Shown here in pieces: positions 36,756-47,734 of a DNA stretch of 64,000 bases. Each line of letters opens with the position of its first letter. Position 1 is the first letter of the stretch. The DNA lies in contig JAJEKV010000041.1 of assembly GCA_021234155.1 (NCBI GenBank), positions 3,090,829 to 3,154,828 on the forward strand, written 5' to 3'. A program made the position numbers and the translations under genes. The notes under the pieces were generated by a model that worked only from the letters and a program-made list of their open reading frames with translations, was not told the DNA's origin and did not search any database. This DNA is from Isoetes taiwanensis. Lineage: Eukaryota > Streptophyta > Lycopodiopsida > Isoetales > Isoetaceae.

Positions 36756-37390
36756 CTTAGCGCATTAATTTACTAGCCTTAGCTAACATATATAACCATC
36801 TAAGATGGATGCACATATTATGTTATCATTTATTTCAATATAGTTATGGGTTACCTACTTAGTTAGAATGATTCTAAACCACAAGGTTTTGTCATCATGA
36901 CAATTCCTTTTGTCTCAAAAGACTATTTGATTACTATAATTCTTATTTTAGAGGTACCTTGCATGTATTATTCTTTTATATTCTAGAGATTCCCCCTTTC
37001 TTAGTTATTTAAACTCTTAGAAATTCCTACCAATCGAATTGATGCCATCGTAACAAGTTGGCCGGACTTGTTAGATTACTTCTTTTCTTTCGGTTGGATT
37101 ATTCTTTGGAGGTACTGGATTTATACATTGTCAACAATTATCCTAGTAATGAATCCTTCTTCAGTCTCACCAATGTTGGATGTCTGTTAACAATCGTGTA
37201 TAATTTTAGTTACTCCTATGCATTTCCTTCCCAATCCTTGACGCTTAGCTCAATATTGGGGCAATCCTCTCAGCGAGAATATTTGGAAATGCCTTCTAAT
37301 CCCAATATGGATGTTAGCATCCATACATTTAACCTACTAGGCCCCATGGCCTTAGATACTCGAGCTTGCTAGAAGCTCATCCGCTCGTTG
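36756..37390. other. Unassigned AT-rich segment between E2 and E3
   Basis: No similarity to the E1/E3 LTR, although the 3' LTR of E3 might be expected in this region. Nothing recognised. Confidence 0.5.
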
Positions 37391-40300
37391 CTTGCTTGAA
37401 GCAGCAAGGTAACGTTCTTTCGAGTCGCTCGATACTTCGGTCTCCTTGATGGTGGCTCCTCCTTGATGTAGAGGTTGACTTTGTTCGTTAGAAGCCGGGT
37501 TTGATGGCGTAGTTGATCACTTGAAATCTTTCATGCCTGAAGGTGGCGCCGTTGAAAAAGATATTTCATCTTGAACTCTTTGTCTTGGCAGCTAAAGAAC
37601 GACTCTGGATCTGATATTATTTCTTCGACTCCATCGACGTCTCATACGTCGAGTCCTCCTGTCGCTATCGTGTTGCCCGAAGAGTGTTGAGGATGTTGAT
37701 TGCTTCACCCCTGCAAATTGCCTGACATCTCTTCCTTTGATCTGTTACGCTATGGGAGGGAAGGAATAACAAGGGAACTATACATGCAAAGCATATAGCT
37801 TACATAATTACAATTACTACTAGAGCTATTAGGTCCCCCTTGTGCCTCCCTTCGAGTTGCACACCTACTCCTTGGCAATGTCATCGGTGTTCTTCCCAGT
37901 GCAATGGTGTTGATGATCTATATCCTCCTATTTGTACGTCAGCTCATACTCCGGGGTAACTTTTTGATATACTTGGGCCCTTCGGTGTTTATCGGCTATG
38001 GCACAACACGCTTTGCATCACATTCTAACTAAAGGTGTGCTGGTCGTTGATGCTTCGGCATTTCGGTCTGTTTCCTGATCCTGTTCTTGGGCGGTAATTG
38101 TTCCCCCTTCATGATGCTTGAAGCTATTTGGAGGTGTCTCTTGAGGTTGTGCGCGATTCCTTTGGCTATACTCCTCTGGAGTTGTTCTCTTCTGCAGTTG
38201 TTCTTTGAATCGTCGATCCTTGGGTTCATCAAGTTGTATGCAAGTCATCGGCTCGACTCGCCTAGTCGCTTCTCCATCGAGCTTCCAATCTTATTTGTTT
38301 GATCCCTTGGACGTTGTCACCATTCTACAATGCTATGCCGTCTTCTTGTCTTGAGGTACCTTCCGGTGACTTTGATTGTGCTCGTCAGTTTTGATCCTCA
38401 TGTTGCCTCTAGGGAGGTCGTGGAAGAAGTCGGTTGCTAGCACTTCTCCAGCTTTCAGTTCCTGGCCTTTGTCCCTCCATGCATGTCGGTCTCTCTCGCA
38501 ACTAAAGCATCATGGCTCTCCTCCCTGCTGGCTATGTTGTCGGGATGATGGATCCTTATATCCGCGCAGTTTGACCCTTGAGTTGAAGAAGTACCTGCCT
38601 TAGATATACTCTTGTCGTTGAATAGCCTGGCTATTATCTTGAACTCTCTTTTTTGTCAAAGGTGCTTCAGTTGCTATCCTTGTCGTTAAGGTGTCGAATG
38701 CTTCTACCTTGGGCATTTGAGGTCCCACATGTCGGAGATACGATCGGCTTCTTCTCTTCTAATTACTGGTAGGAGTACCTGACGAAGCCCTCATCTAGTT
38801 GTTGAAGGCATATCCTTTCGTAAGTGCATCTCCATCTAATACGCGTGTCATAGCGCATCACCCTATATCACCACAAGGTGGAATTATGGTTGTCGAGATG
38901 TTGCCTTCTTAGTTGGCTCGTTGATGTCGGGTCGTCCCGAAGAATTTTCTCGACATCTGCCGGCTTGGCTCATGGCCGCGGCTTCTGAAGATGTTTGCGC
39001 GTTCCTCCTATTGTTGAGGACACTCGTGTCATGATGTCGTCAAGTGTTGCCACTGCTATAAGAGGTAGTGTTGCGCCCTGACGATGTCCTGGTGCAGCGT
39101 TGATGATCTTGACATGACCGGCGTTGTCTCTTATCCTGACATTGTGCTGGACGAGTGGTCTTCTGGCTATAGTTGTGCTTCTTTGCTTCATCGTTTTGGC
39201 ATCCGAAGTGATGGAGCTTCTTGATCTAAGCGCTAAATCCCTAAAACATGACTCTAAACTCATGTTTCTCTACTATATATGTGAGCCCCCGAGATATACA
39301 ATAGACATATACGCATTTACATTGGGATTTTAATTCATCCACTTTTCCAAAACAACTAAGAAGGTATACTTAAATGTTTATACTCCTTTAGGGTTTCCCC
39401 TCCTCCTATCGCGTTTGATTCTTCAGTTTTGCTGCTTATTCTTCGTTCTGGTTGACTCCGTGATTCCTTGAGATGCTGCTACTATTGTTGACCTTCATGT
39501 CTGATCCGAGCTCGTCACTCCAGGTTGCGAAGAGTGTTCGTCGTTGTGATCCCTTGAAAAAGATGCTCCTCCTTAATGTGTATGTCCATCGTGAGGAATG
39601 CGGTGACCGCTCAACGTCCCTACATGCGGTGTGTCGTTGCAAGGTTGCCGATGTGCGGTGCCGTTGATCGCTTGAGTAGGATCACCTGACTGTTGCAGTC
39701 GGGCATTCTTGAATGTCTTCGAAGCTCTGAGATCGTGGTCGATAGGCAGGCATTGTCGTTCCTCTGCCGGTTGAATTTCTGAGCGCGACTCCTATTGCTT
39801 GGGCTTTGCTTCATTTTAAGATGCCTCTCCTGTGCCTGGAAGTGTGGTCATCTCCATTGCAAGCTCCTCCTGGTCGCCTTTGTGTGATTTGTACCTGCTG
39901 GCTAGGCCGTCTCCTTCGTCCTTTGGGTCCAATCCACTCGAGTCTCCCACTACTTGGCTGAAGTAGTAAAGTCGTCCTTCCTTCGGTTTCTAGGTGTTTC
40001 TGGGTCCGAAATTCTTGTTCGAGCAGAATATTCTCCTCCTTGATCTTGCCCCGAATGCTGATATAGGCCTTCAAGTCGGAGATGTTCCTTCCCTGATATG
40101 TGTCTCCTCCCCATCATGGTCTCCTACTTTTTGGAACCGATGAAAGTTCTCCTGCTGAGTTGGAAGCTCGTCATGGTCAGCCTTAGGTGCTTTGTAGTTG
40201 CCTAGCTTGGTTGCTCCTTTTGGTGACGTTGCATGACATTCGCTTGAGCTGCTGGGCTGCAAGGTCGTGGTGGTCTTCCCTCCGGTTTCTATATGCTCCT

Positions 40301-41200
40301 GTGTCGCCCTGACTTCTCTCCTCGACGGAAAATTATGCTCTCTGGCCCTAGCTCGTGATGCTAACGCGACATCGATGTCTAACGTCTTCCTGCACCTGTA
40401 TTTTGCTGCCTTGCATTCTTCTATTTGAAACTCATGTGCTCGAGTTGGTGAAGGCGTCGAGATCCTCTTTCTGATGTGAGCTAGTGGACGTGGTAGCCGG
40501 GAAGTTGCCATCTAGAAGATTCTTGATGCCGTTGGTTACCAAATATTCTTCCCATTTGACGAAGATTGATGATAGGCCGGTGGTGTCCTGTTCTACTCGT
40601 TTGTCGGTTGAGGTGTTTGTCGTTGTGCTTCCCTCTCTTGGGTCCGCCTTTTTTCGTCTCCTCTCCTTATGCAATGCGTACATGGGCTCGGGTCCCCATG
40701 TCTTCAAGAAGTTAAGGTCCTCTAGCTCTTACAACATTTTGGCTCTATAAGCAAGCCCTCAGATTGAAGGCAACGCCATATACCCTAGAGTCTAAGGCTC
40801 ATACTGGACGGGTTTTGTGGGGGTCCAATCTCTACACATGGAGTGACTTGGGCAGCTTTAGACTCTAGCTCCTTTCTAGGTATCCTGGCAATAGGGAGTG
40901 TCAATGTGGCGGCTATATAAGTCAAACTCTATTAGAAGGACACAAAATTAGGTCAAGGTTTATGCCTTTGGCATGAGCAGAGGTGATGTACGAACAGTTG
41001 AACTTGGGTTGCTATGCTGAGGTCTAGATGACTATAACAAAGGGGTGTTCTTGAGCACTTCTATCTAGGAGTAAGGTATCAGCTTCGAGCCGAGAGCAAT
41101 ACTTGCGAGGTACTAATGGGGTATGCTTCTATTTACAAACAAACCACAGTTTGGAAAAACAATTCAAGGGTTTGAGCAATTTTGGTCATTTTGAGCTGGG
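37391..41200 (-). mobile_element. E3 body, probably a decayed gag region
   Basis: Minus-strand coding-like stretches (40707-40432, 40511-40071, 40074-39811 and weaker ones down to about 37400) are rich in Arg, Lys, Glu and Thr. They lie downstream of the E3 leader, where gag is expected. No protease, reverse transcriptase or integrase was recognised and no 3' LTR found. The assignment rests on position. Broken fossil. Confidence 0.4.
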
Positions 41201-41326
41201 GTTTGACATCTCTAGCCTAATTTGATGTCATAAATGGATTCTAGACTGTCTAACGGTCCTATTGCAACAAATTTCAGGCGATTTGGAGCTCTGCAGCTCA
41301 AGTTATGGAGGTTTAAAGTTTGGATG

Positions 41327-41391
41327 TCTCATGGTATGCGCTGGGAGGCAAAACCAAAATTTGGTTTTTGGTCTGGGCGCATACCATGAGA
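41327..41391 (-). repeat. E3 leader hairpin downstream of the H3-like gene
   Basis: Near-perfect inverted repeat: TCTCATGGTATGCGC pairs with GCGCATACCATGAGA, with an AT-rich loop that is itself partly palindromic (CCAAAATTTGG). Confidence 0.9.
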
Positions 41392-41534
41392 CATTGGGCA
41401 CTATTTGGCCTAAAAATGTCCAATTTAACTAATACAAAGGGCAACTATTGCTAATTCAACCTAATTAACAACAATTATGCACTCATAATTTATATCAAAA
41501 CACTTTGTATTCACAAAATTTATCATTTACAAAA

Positions 41535-42020
41535 TTAATGGGGTTCTCCTTTAATGTGGCTGGCCAGATGCATACCTTTCTTCATTAGAGTTACTCTCTT
41601 GGCATGTACCGTGCATGCCGTTGAGTCCTCAAAATGCTGCACTAGTTTCTGCTCCACTGCTTCTTGCAAGGCTAGTAGCATCTCGCCTGTTACTCTCATG
41701 TTGGAGCTGAATTCTTGCACGACTTCCTTCACGAGCCTGGCGAATGGTGCACGGGGAATTAGAAAGCCATAGCTCCGCTGAAAATGTCTGATCTCCTGTA
41801 TCGCTCGTGACAGGTTCGAGTGGGCTTTCCTTGCCTTTGGCTTCTTTGGAGGAGTAGGCTTCTCTGGCGGCGGCTTGAGAGTCTGCTTCTTGGATGGCCG
41901 TCCACCTGCGACGTAAGTGACCTTGTTCGCCTGGTAGTAGGAGTTGTAGGCCTCCCACTTCTTCATGAACTCCAAGTGCGCCTTCAACTTCTTCTGGTAG
42001 ACCCTGGGATGGTCTACCAT
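41535..42020 (-). CDS. Histone-H3-like protein encoded in the leader of Gypsy element E3
   Basis: One uninterrupted frame of 161 codons from ATG at 42020; it stays open further upstream, to about 42110. Residues 1-67 are a basic, Pro- and Lys-rich region (KPPPEKPTPPKKPKARKAHS) unlike the canonical H3 tail. Residues 68-159 form a full H3 histone fold: IQEIRHFQRS (alpha N), FLIPRAPFARLVKEVVQEF (alpha 1), a loop 1 of canonical length, EMLLALQEAVEQKLVQHFED (alpha 2), and TVHAKRVTLMKKGMHLA plus IKGE (alpha 3). In canonical H3 the same positions read REIRRYQKS, LPFQRLVREIAQDF, ALQEACEAYLVGLFED and IHAKRVTIM. It is not a standard H3, lacking the ARTKQTARKS tail. EIRHFQ and LLIPR-like words also recall centromeric H3. 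It sits between the primer-binding site (43406) and the gag-like region. Role unknown; chromatin targeting or packaging is conjecture. Confidence 0.85.
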   Translation of the reverse strand: MVDHPRVYQKKLKAHLEFMKKWEAYNSYYQANKVTYVAGGRPSKKQTLKPPPEKPTPPKKPKARKAHSNLSRAIQEIRHFQRSYGFLIPRAPFARLVKEVVQEFSSNMRVTGEMLLALQEAVEQKLVQHFEDSTACTVHAKRVTLMKKGMHLASHIKGEPH

Positions 42021-42149
42021 ATAGGACTCCTTAGCAGGTCGGGGCGGCTTCTTGAGGTCCTTGTCTTTCTCCCATGTCGGTAGGGCGGGGGTGCCTGCAC
42101 CTGCCGATCCTGCTCTGCCTGCTCCTGGTCCGTCCGCTCCTCATCTAGG

Positions 42150-42424
42150 GCTTGGAAAAGCTCCCTTCTTCTAGGTGAGGATTGTAATCCTCGTCGTCTA
42201 AGTCGTCCGAGGATGGGGGCTTGTCGGGCGGCCGTTCCTCGATGACGATGTTTGTCATCGGGGTCTTCTTCGTCTTCCTCTTGGGCTCCTCCACATTTTT
42301 GCCCTTGAGTTTCTTCTTTTGTTCGGCCTCCTTTGCCTCCTTTTCTTCTCTTTTCCTCTTCTTCTCGGCCTTTTTCTTCTCTCGGCGTCGCGACTTCGCC
42401 TCGAAGTGCGGAGCTAACTTCTAG
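42150..42424 (-). other. Lys/Glu-rich coding-like stretch upstream of the H3-like frame
   Basis: On the minus strand a highly charged stretch (RRREKKKAEKKRKREEKE, later EERPPDKPPSSDDLDDEDY) reads like a nuclear, disordered domain. It may be another part of the leader gene or a separate reading frame. No relationship to the H3-like frame is asserted beyond position and strand. Confidence 0.45.
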
Positions 42425-42620
42425 ACATGAAGTCTACAAATGAGAGGGGTTTGGGTCTATGTATAGTTTGGGCAATTTTAGGTCAAATTCTAAGTTACTC
42501 TTTTTCATGTGCCAAAGCACCTATTAACCTATAACATATGCTTACTTCAGAGTTTTCTAGTCCATTGGTCTCACGGTGTGCGCTGGGAGGCAAAACCAAA
42601 ATTTAGTTTTAGGTCTGGGC

Positions 42621-42987
42621 CAATGTTGTCCCGTACGCGTACTGTTCCATACGTTTCGGACGTATTTTTTGAAAAAATACGTATTTTATACAATAGGTAC
42701 TTAAAGTGCTTAAAATACATTTTTTAAAAAAATTGAAAAAAAGCTTAAATATAACAAATTATGCAATAAACACAAACAGACTGTTGGAAAGTTGGTTAGC
42801 ATGTTTGTTTGCTATCTGGGAGGCCTAGGTTCGAATCCTAGTGGGTGCAAATTAAGTCTGTTTTGAGAAAACTGTGTCTGTTTTTTTGAAAAAAGCATTA
42901 AGCGTATTTTTTAAAAAATACGTGTACGTGTATGGTATGGTACGGTACATATGGATTATCAAAAATACGCGTATTAGTACAACACTG
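42621..42987. mobile_element. hAT-like MITE with tRNA-like insert
   Basis: Terminal inverted repeats CAATGTTGT and CAGTGTTGT are flanked by an 8-bp target-site duplication GTCTGGGC (42613-42620 and 42988-42995). The 8-bp size and CA-G/A-TG ends fit the hAT superfamily. Inner palindromic ACGTATTTTTTGAAAAAATA blocks follow. No open frame. Confidence 0.8.
42783..42851 (+). repeat. tRNA-derived sequence inside the hAT-like MITE
   Basis: GTTGGTTAGCATG resembles an A box, and CTAGG-TTCGAAT-CCTAG is a perfect T-arm with a B box (GGTTCGAATCC). The 3' acceptor strand TGGGTGC has no partner at the 5' side, so this is a tRNA-like relic or SINE head, not a functional tRNA gene. Confidence 0.6.
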
Positions 42988-43146
42988 GTCTGGGCGCATA
43001 CTGTGAGACATTTGGCATTCTTGACTAATGATTTCTAGGCATATTCGTAGGGGTATAACATACAGATCTAACTAATTCTTACCTTAAAACTCGATTTAGC
43101 ATGTTAGTTTGTTAAAATTCATCATGTTTCAAGGTGATTATGGCCC

Positions 43147-43211
43147 TCTCACGGTGTGCGCTGGGAGACAAAACTAGAATTTGGTTTTTGGCCTGGGCGC
43201 ATACCGTGAGA
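43147..43211 (-). repeat. E3 leader hairpin upstream of the H3-like gene
   Basis: TCTCACGGTGTGCGC pairs with GCGCATACCGTGAGA. About 190 bp from the primer-binding site. Confidence 0.9.
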
Positions 43212-43405
43212 CCTTTGCTACTTTAGGTCAAAATTTATTCAACTTTTTAGTCTTCTTGGTTCTTCAATTCTTCTAACTGTTACTAGCTTAGCATATACTA
43301 CAAAAATTAGAAAAAAAAATTCCCACTTTTTCGAGGTTAGAATCCTACTACGTTAGTACTACTGGGAGTATAGTCAGTGCTTTGCTCTTGGTCTCCAAGA
43401 ACATT

Positions 43406-43417
43406 GCTCTGATACCA
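43406..43417 (-). other. E3 primer-binding site
   Basis: TGGTATCAGAGC on the minus strand, one base from the LTR end, complementary to the 3' end of plant initiator tRNA-Met. It fixes the LTR at 43419-45016 as the 5' LTR and the strand as minus. Confidence 0.85.
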
Positions 43418-43418
43418 C

Positions 43419-45016
43419 TGTGACGTCCCCTACTCATATACGGTGCACTCACCGTATACAAACAGGAGTTCATCCCCCATACCAGCTCCATGCTAATACA
43501 GGGCCCTCCACGTATCACTGCAACCTTGAAGAGTTCCAGTGGGAAGAATGAAGGGGTCATTTACCCTGTCTCCCTCAGGGCCTACCTAGCTGCGGAAGCG
43601 TAATATACATGTCAGTAGTACATACATCAACATCATATGACCATCACGAAGGATGGTTCTCCACATATCTGCATAGACAAAGATCAGCACATCACATATA
43701 GAATCCTACCCAAGGCTCAGACACAGGGATGGACTGACAAGCTTGGGTCTCCAGAGGTCATTGCAGACAGAATTCATGGCAATGGATTTGGCTGGCATAA
43801 GAACATGGCTTAGGGTAGTCCACTCCATCCGCCCCTCCTGTGCACACTTTGCAGAGTAGGTTGAAAAGTGTTGGGACTTGACTGTAGCCCGCCGGATGCA
43901 TAGTCAAGGGGGCTATTCCGGGGTTTCATCTCCCCAGTTCCGATGGGGCAGGTAGGGATTGCTCCCACCAGAGGTTGGCATGCTGACTCAAGGTGACTAG
44001 AGGGCCACTGCCCGTACTCGACTGAACTCCATGGAAGGTGTCCACCACCCCAAGAGTGTCGAACCCATGCAAAGTCCTCACGCAGTGGCAGAGCATTAGG
44101 TCTAGTCCACAATAGTCCCCGATAGGCTTTACTACCAGAGGGACATGATCATGAGTCAGGACATGAACCTCCTTATAAGCCAGTCTGGCCCCTTCACCCA
44201 CAACCAGGTTTGGTTCTTGTACACAGGCCGAATTTAATAGTGCATTAAAGAGGGCTAGCTAGGAGCATCAACTACCAGGCTTTAGGGTCTCTACCCCCCT
44301 TCCCAATACAATGAGTCCACAGAGATCATCATCACATACATATCACAGAAGAACTAAAGAACAAAGATTTAATCTAAATCACAGAGTTAGGTTATTTAGT
44401 TATGGCTTGATATCTAGAGGTCTAGATGGCTGTTATGGTCTAGAGGTCTATAGGCTAAACCTACTTACGCTATGCCTGGGAGGCGGATTAGACTATTGAA
44501 TTGGCAAAATACCTGATCCCTGGCTTGCTCCTCCTACTATGAACGCATCCATGCTACAGAACTGCTCGAAGATGAAGCTAGAAAGGGAAGCTGATGAGCT
44601 AGGCTGCTCAGACAGACTTCGGAAGTTGAGATTGGCTCTTGGATCAAGCAAAACGGAGTTCTAGAAGGCTATGGACGAAAATGGAAAGTTAGGGTTTCCT
44701 ATACTTATATAGACTAAGGGTTAGGGCTAGGGTTCCCTATTATCCCTTTGAGCATGTGGGATAATTGGTGTGGCCCACTTGCCTTTATTAACTAGGTGGC
44801 ATAAAGTGTACACATGGGTAAATGTGTACACATGGATAAATGTGCACATGAATAAATGTGCACATAAATAAATGTACACCTTGCAAGTTGCCCCCTAGGG
44901 TGCTACTTGCTTGGCTACACGTCGGCGTACACGTCAATGGGGATGGCGTGTACATCGCGATTTAGGCAAAGACAAAGATACGCCCCGGGACCGTGATCTT
45001 GTCTTTGAACGTCACA
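43419..45016 (-). repeat. E3 5' LTR
   Basis: On the minus strand starts TGTGACGTTCAAAG (45016) and ends GTAGGGGACGTCACA (43419), 1598 bp. Homologous to the E1 3' LTR over its whole length with many substitutions and small length differences, so the two copies separated long ago. It is inserted in the RNase H region of E2. Confidence 0.85.
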
Positions 45017-47650
45017 AATGTCTCCACTCCTCAAAAGAATCAACTATCACCAACAACTCCTTATCATAAATTGGATAGTTGATTTCGATAGCCTAAAACT
45101 TCTGCGAGTGATAGGTGATCAGATGCAAATCATGGTCATCCCCTTCCCATGACAGGATACCGCCAAGAGCAAAATCAAAAGCATCTGCTTCGACAACATA
45201 TGGATGCGAAGAATCTGCATAAGCAAGAACTAGTGCCGTGGTAAAAAGCATGATTCAGGGTAACGAAAGCAGTTCTGCTTCCACGCTCCATTCAAAAGGC
45301 AATCCTTGATCGTGAGGCGTGTCAAAGGAAGGGCAATCTTTGAATAATCCCGAATAAAATGCCGATAGAAATTGGCAGACCCAAGAAAACACTGAATATC
45401 TCGAATGGAAGAGGGTGTCTGTCACTCTAGAACAGTGTTGATTTTTTTGGGATCCATAGATACTCCGCGTGGAGTGATACAATAGCCAAGAAACTCCACA
45501 GTATCCTGCTCGAACTGACATTCCTTAAATTTGGCATATAACCCATGCTCATGAAGCTTCTGAAGGACCTGTCGAACATGCCTCTCATGTTCTTCGAGAG
45601 TCTTAGAATAAATAGGCATATCATCCAAATAGATGATAACAAAATGTCTAAGAACTCTCCATATGCTGAAATACTGCGGGAGCATTGATAAGCCCAAACA
45701 GCATAACTGTGTACTCAAAATGGCCATACCGAGTACGAAATGATGTCTTCCACTCATTGCCTTCCCAGATCCGGATAAGATTGTAGGCACCCCGAAGATC
45801 ACACTTCGTGAAATAGTGTACACCCTGGAGTGGGATCAGAGGAAGCGGATATCGATTTGGCACTGTGATTTTATTACCACGATAATCAACAACTAGACAC
45901 AGAGAATCATCCTTCTTTTTGACGAAGAAGATAAGCGCTCCAGGAGGGGACTGAAAATGTCGAATGAAGCCAATAGCTAGATTCTCTTCCATATAATCCT
46001 GCAAAACCTTCAACTCAGCAGGAGATAGACCATATATAGGACCATATGGTAGCATTGTCTCGGGCTGTAAGTCAATAGGACAATCATATGAACGATGCTC
46101 TAGGAGCTTGGTAGCCTTGACTTTGTCAAAAACAATAGAGAAGTCGCCGTTATTTATCTGGGAGCATTGAGCAGACTTCACTCGTATAGAGCTAGCCGAC
46201 GGATGAACCTGGATTGTAAATACTGAATTTGGATCTTGCCTTCCAGATTTAATAAATTCGCGAAGAGAAATCTTCGAGATACGAAACTGAGGGCGTGAAG
46301 AAGCCTCTATAGAGACAGGAACAGGAGCAGGAACAGGAGCAGGAGCAAGAGCAGGAGCAATTGGAACATGAATTGGAGCAGAAACTGGAGCTGGAACATC
46401 ATCTAAAACATGGTCAGAATCTAGGATATGAACTGGAGCGGAGACATGAGCTGAATCAGGATGTGGAGCAGAAACAGGAACAACAAGGACAGAATCAGGA
46501 GCCCACGATACTGCATGGACTGAAGTAGATGTTGGGTGCAGAGGCATGACTTGCAGATGAACTGGAACTAGAGTTAGTACCAACAAACCAAAAACATCTA
46601 GTACGCCAATCAATCTATAGGTTGTGTAGCTCGAGCTAGGGCAGACCCACGACTACTGGCGCATGTGGACTAGCGATGAGATTGAAGGAAATGCTATAAG
46701 AATCTCCCTCGAACAAAACCGAAGAGGTGCATTGCATTCTGTGACTGCGCCCGAGGAGATCTCACGTCCATCAATTACACCGACAGAACTGGGATGTTCA
46801 ACCTTGTTTCTAGGGATGGCTGCTTAGTGGCAAACACACTATCCATAAAGCAGGCATTTGCACCACAATCAAGTTGTGCCAATACTTCCAACCTCCCAAC
46901 CTCTGATTCCAATGATATAAAGATAAAAAATTCCTTGCTGACCTTATCTGATGGGATGAACCTGTCATGAAGCGTGCAAGGAGTCTGAGAAATGGCGGCC
47001 ATCCAACAAGAGACTCCTACTACTCGGACCGGCCCTTGGAGTTTTCTGACTAATTTGGGCACTTCACAGGGCATCCACGCGCAATATGACCAGCTCCTCC
47101 ACAATAGCGGCAAAGATTAGCCTCTCTCCGACGCTGCTTCTCAACAGCAGACAAGGGCCCTCGAACCGCCCGATCAATCTGCATAGGCTCGGGCCCGGAC
47201 TTACTGGATAGGACCAGAGCAGACGTAGCAACAGGCACTTGAGAGATTGAAAAGCCATGATTACGTCTCTCTTGCCTACGTTCGAAGAGCCAATTATCAC
47301 AACGGACTGCAAATCTGATGGCTTCTTCTAGAGTCTGAAGGTTCTCCATAGATAATAACATATCTTTGACATCCTCACGTAAACCTCTTCGAAAACAACT
47401 GCTAAATTTGCCTGAAATAGGCCTTGATATTTGATTGTTATAAGCTATCAAATGAATCAATCGACCTTGCTTGTATATATCATGAGGGACAGATCCCATA
47501 AAAAAATCGGCCAGCGAGCTTGACCAAAAATTTTCGGGTCTGCAGGTCTGCCAAATTTATAGGCTGCTGGATATACTCCACCATATCTACCGCTCGTACC
47601 AGTTCTTCAGACATTACATCAACGAATATCTGTTGCGCAAGGAATATTTT
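45017..47650 (-). mobile_element. E2 5' part: gag, protease, RT, start of RNase H
   Basis: Gag (about 47640-47050) with a CCHC knuckle (CRYCGGAGHIARGC), a protease-like stretch (47113-46775; LAQLDCGANACF), reverse transcriptase (46613-45420; [40 protein letters not shown]) and RNase H up to the sequence encoding YDKELLVIVDSFEEWRH, where the E3 LTR begins. The RT words are typical of sushi-like chromoviruses. Upstream of the RT is a Pro/Ala/Val-rich repeat (46310-46520). No 5' LTR seen. Fossil. Confidence 0.85.
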
Positions 47651-47734
47651 CTACGGAGAGCCTTCAAGTTTGGATTAAAACCAAAATACTATGAAGCAAA
47701 TTGAAACAATGAAACAGGAACTTTGATAAGGAAG

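Larger units (their letters stand above)
42568..43009 (-). repeat. E3 leader hairpin split by a MITE
   Basis: Arms TCTCACGGTGTGCGC (42568) and GCGCATACTGTGAGA (ending 43009) match the other two E3 hairpins. The right side of the loop is interrupted by the hAT-like element at 42621-42987. Confidence 0.85.

Noticed and set aside
37058-37372. 104-codon plus-strand frame
   Set aside because: No motif, AT-rich, between two broken elements.
42221-42424. Plus-strand frame rich in Phe and Ser suggesting membrane helices
   Set aside because: It is the antisense of the Lys/Glu-rich minus-strand stretch.
42783-42851. Functional tRNA gene
   Set aside because: The T-arm is perfect but the acceptor stem has no 5' partner and the anticodon arm is not credible. 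Kept only as a tRNA-like relic.
43419-45016. Solo LTR
   Set aside because: An initiator tRNA-Met primer-binding site follows at 43406-43417 and leader features continue, so it is a 5' LTR.
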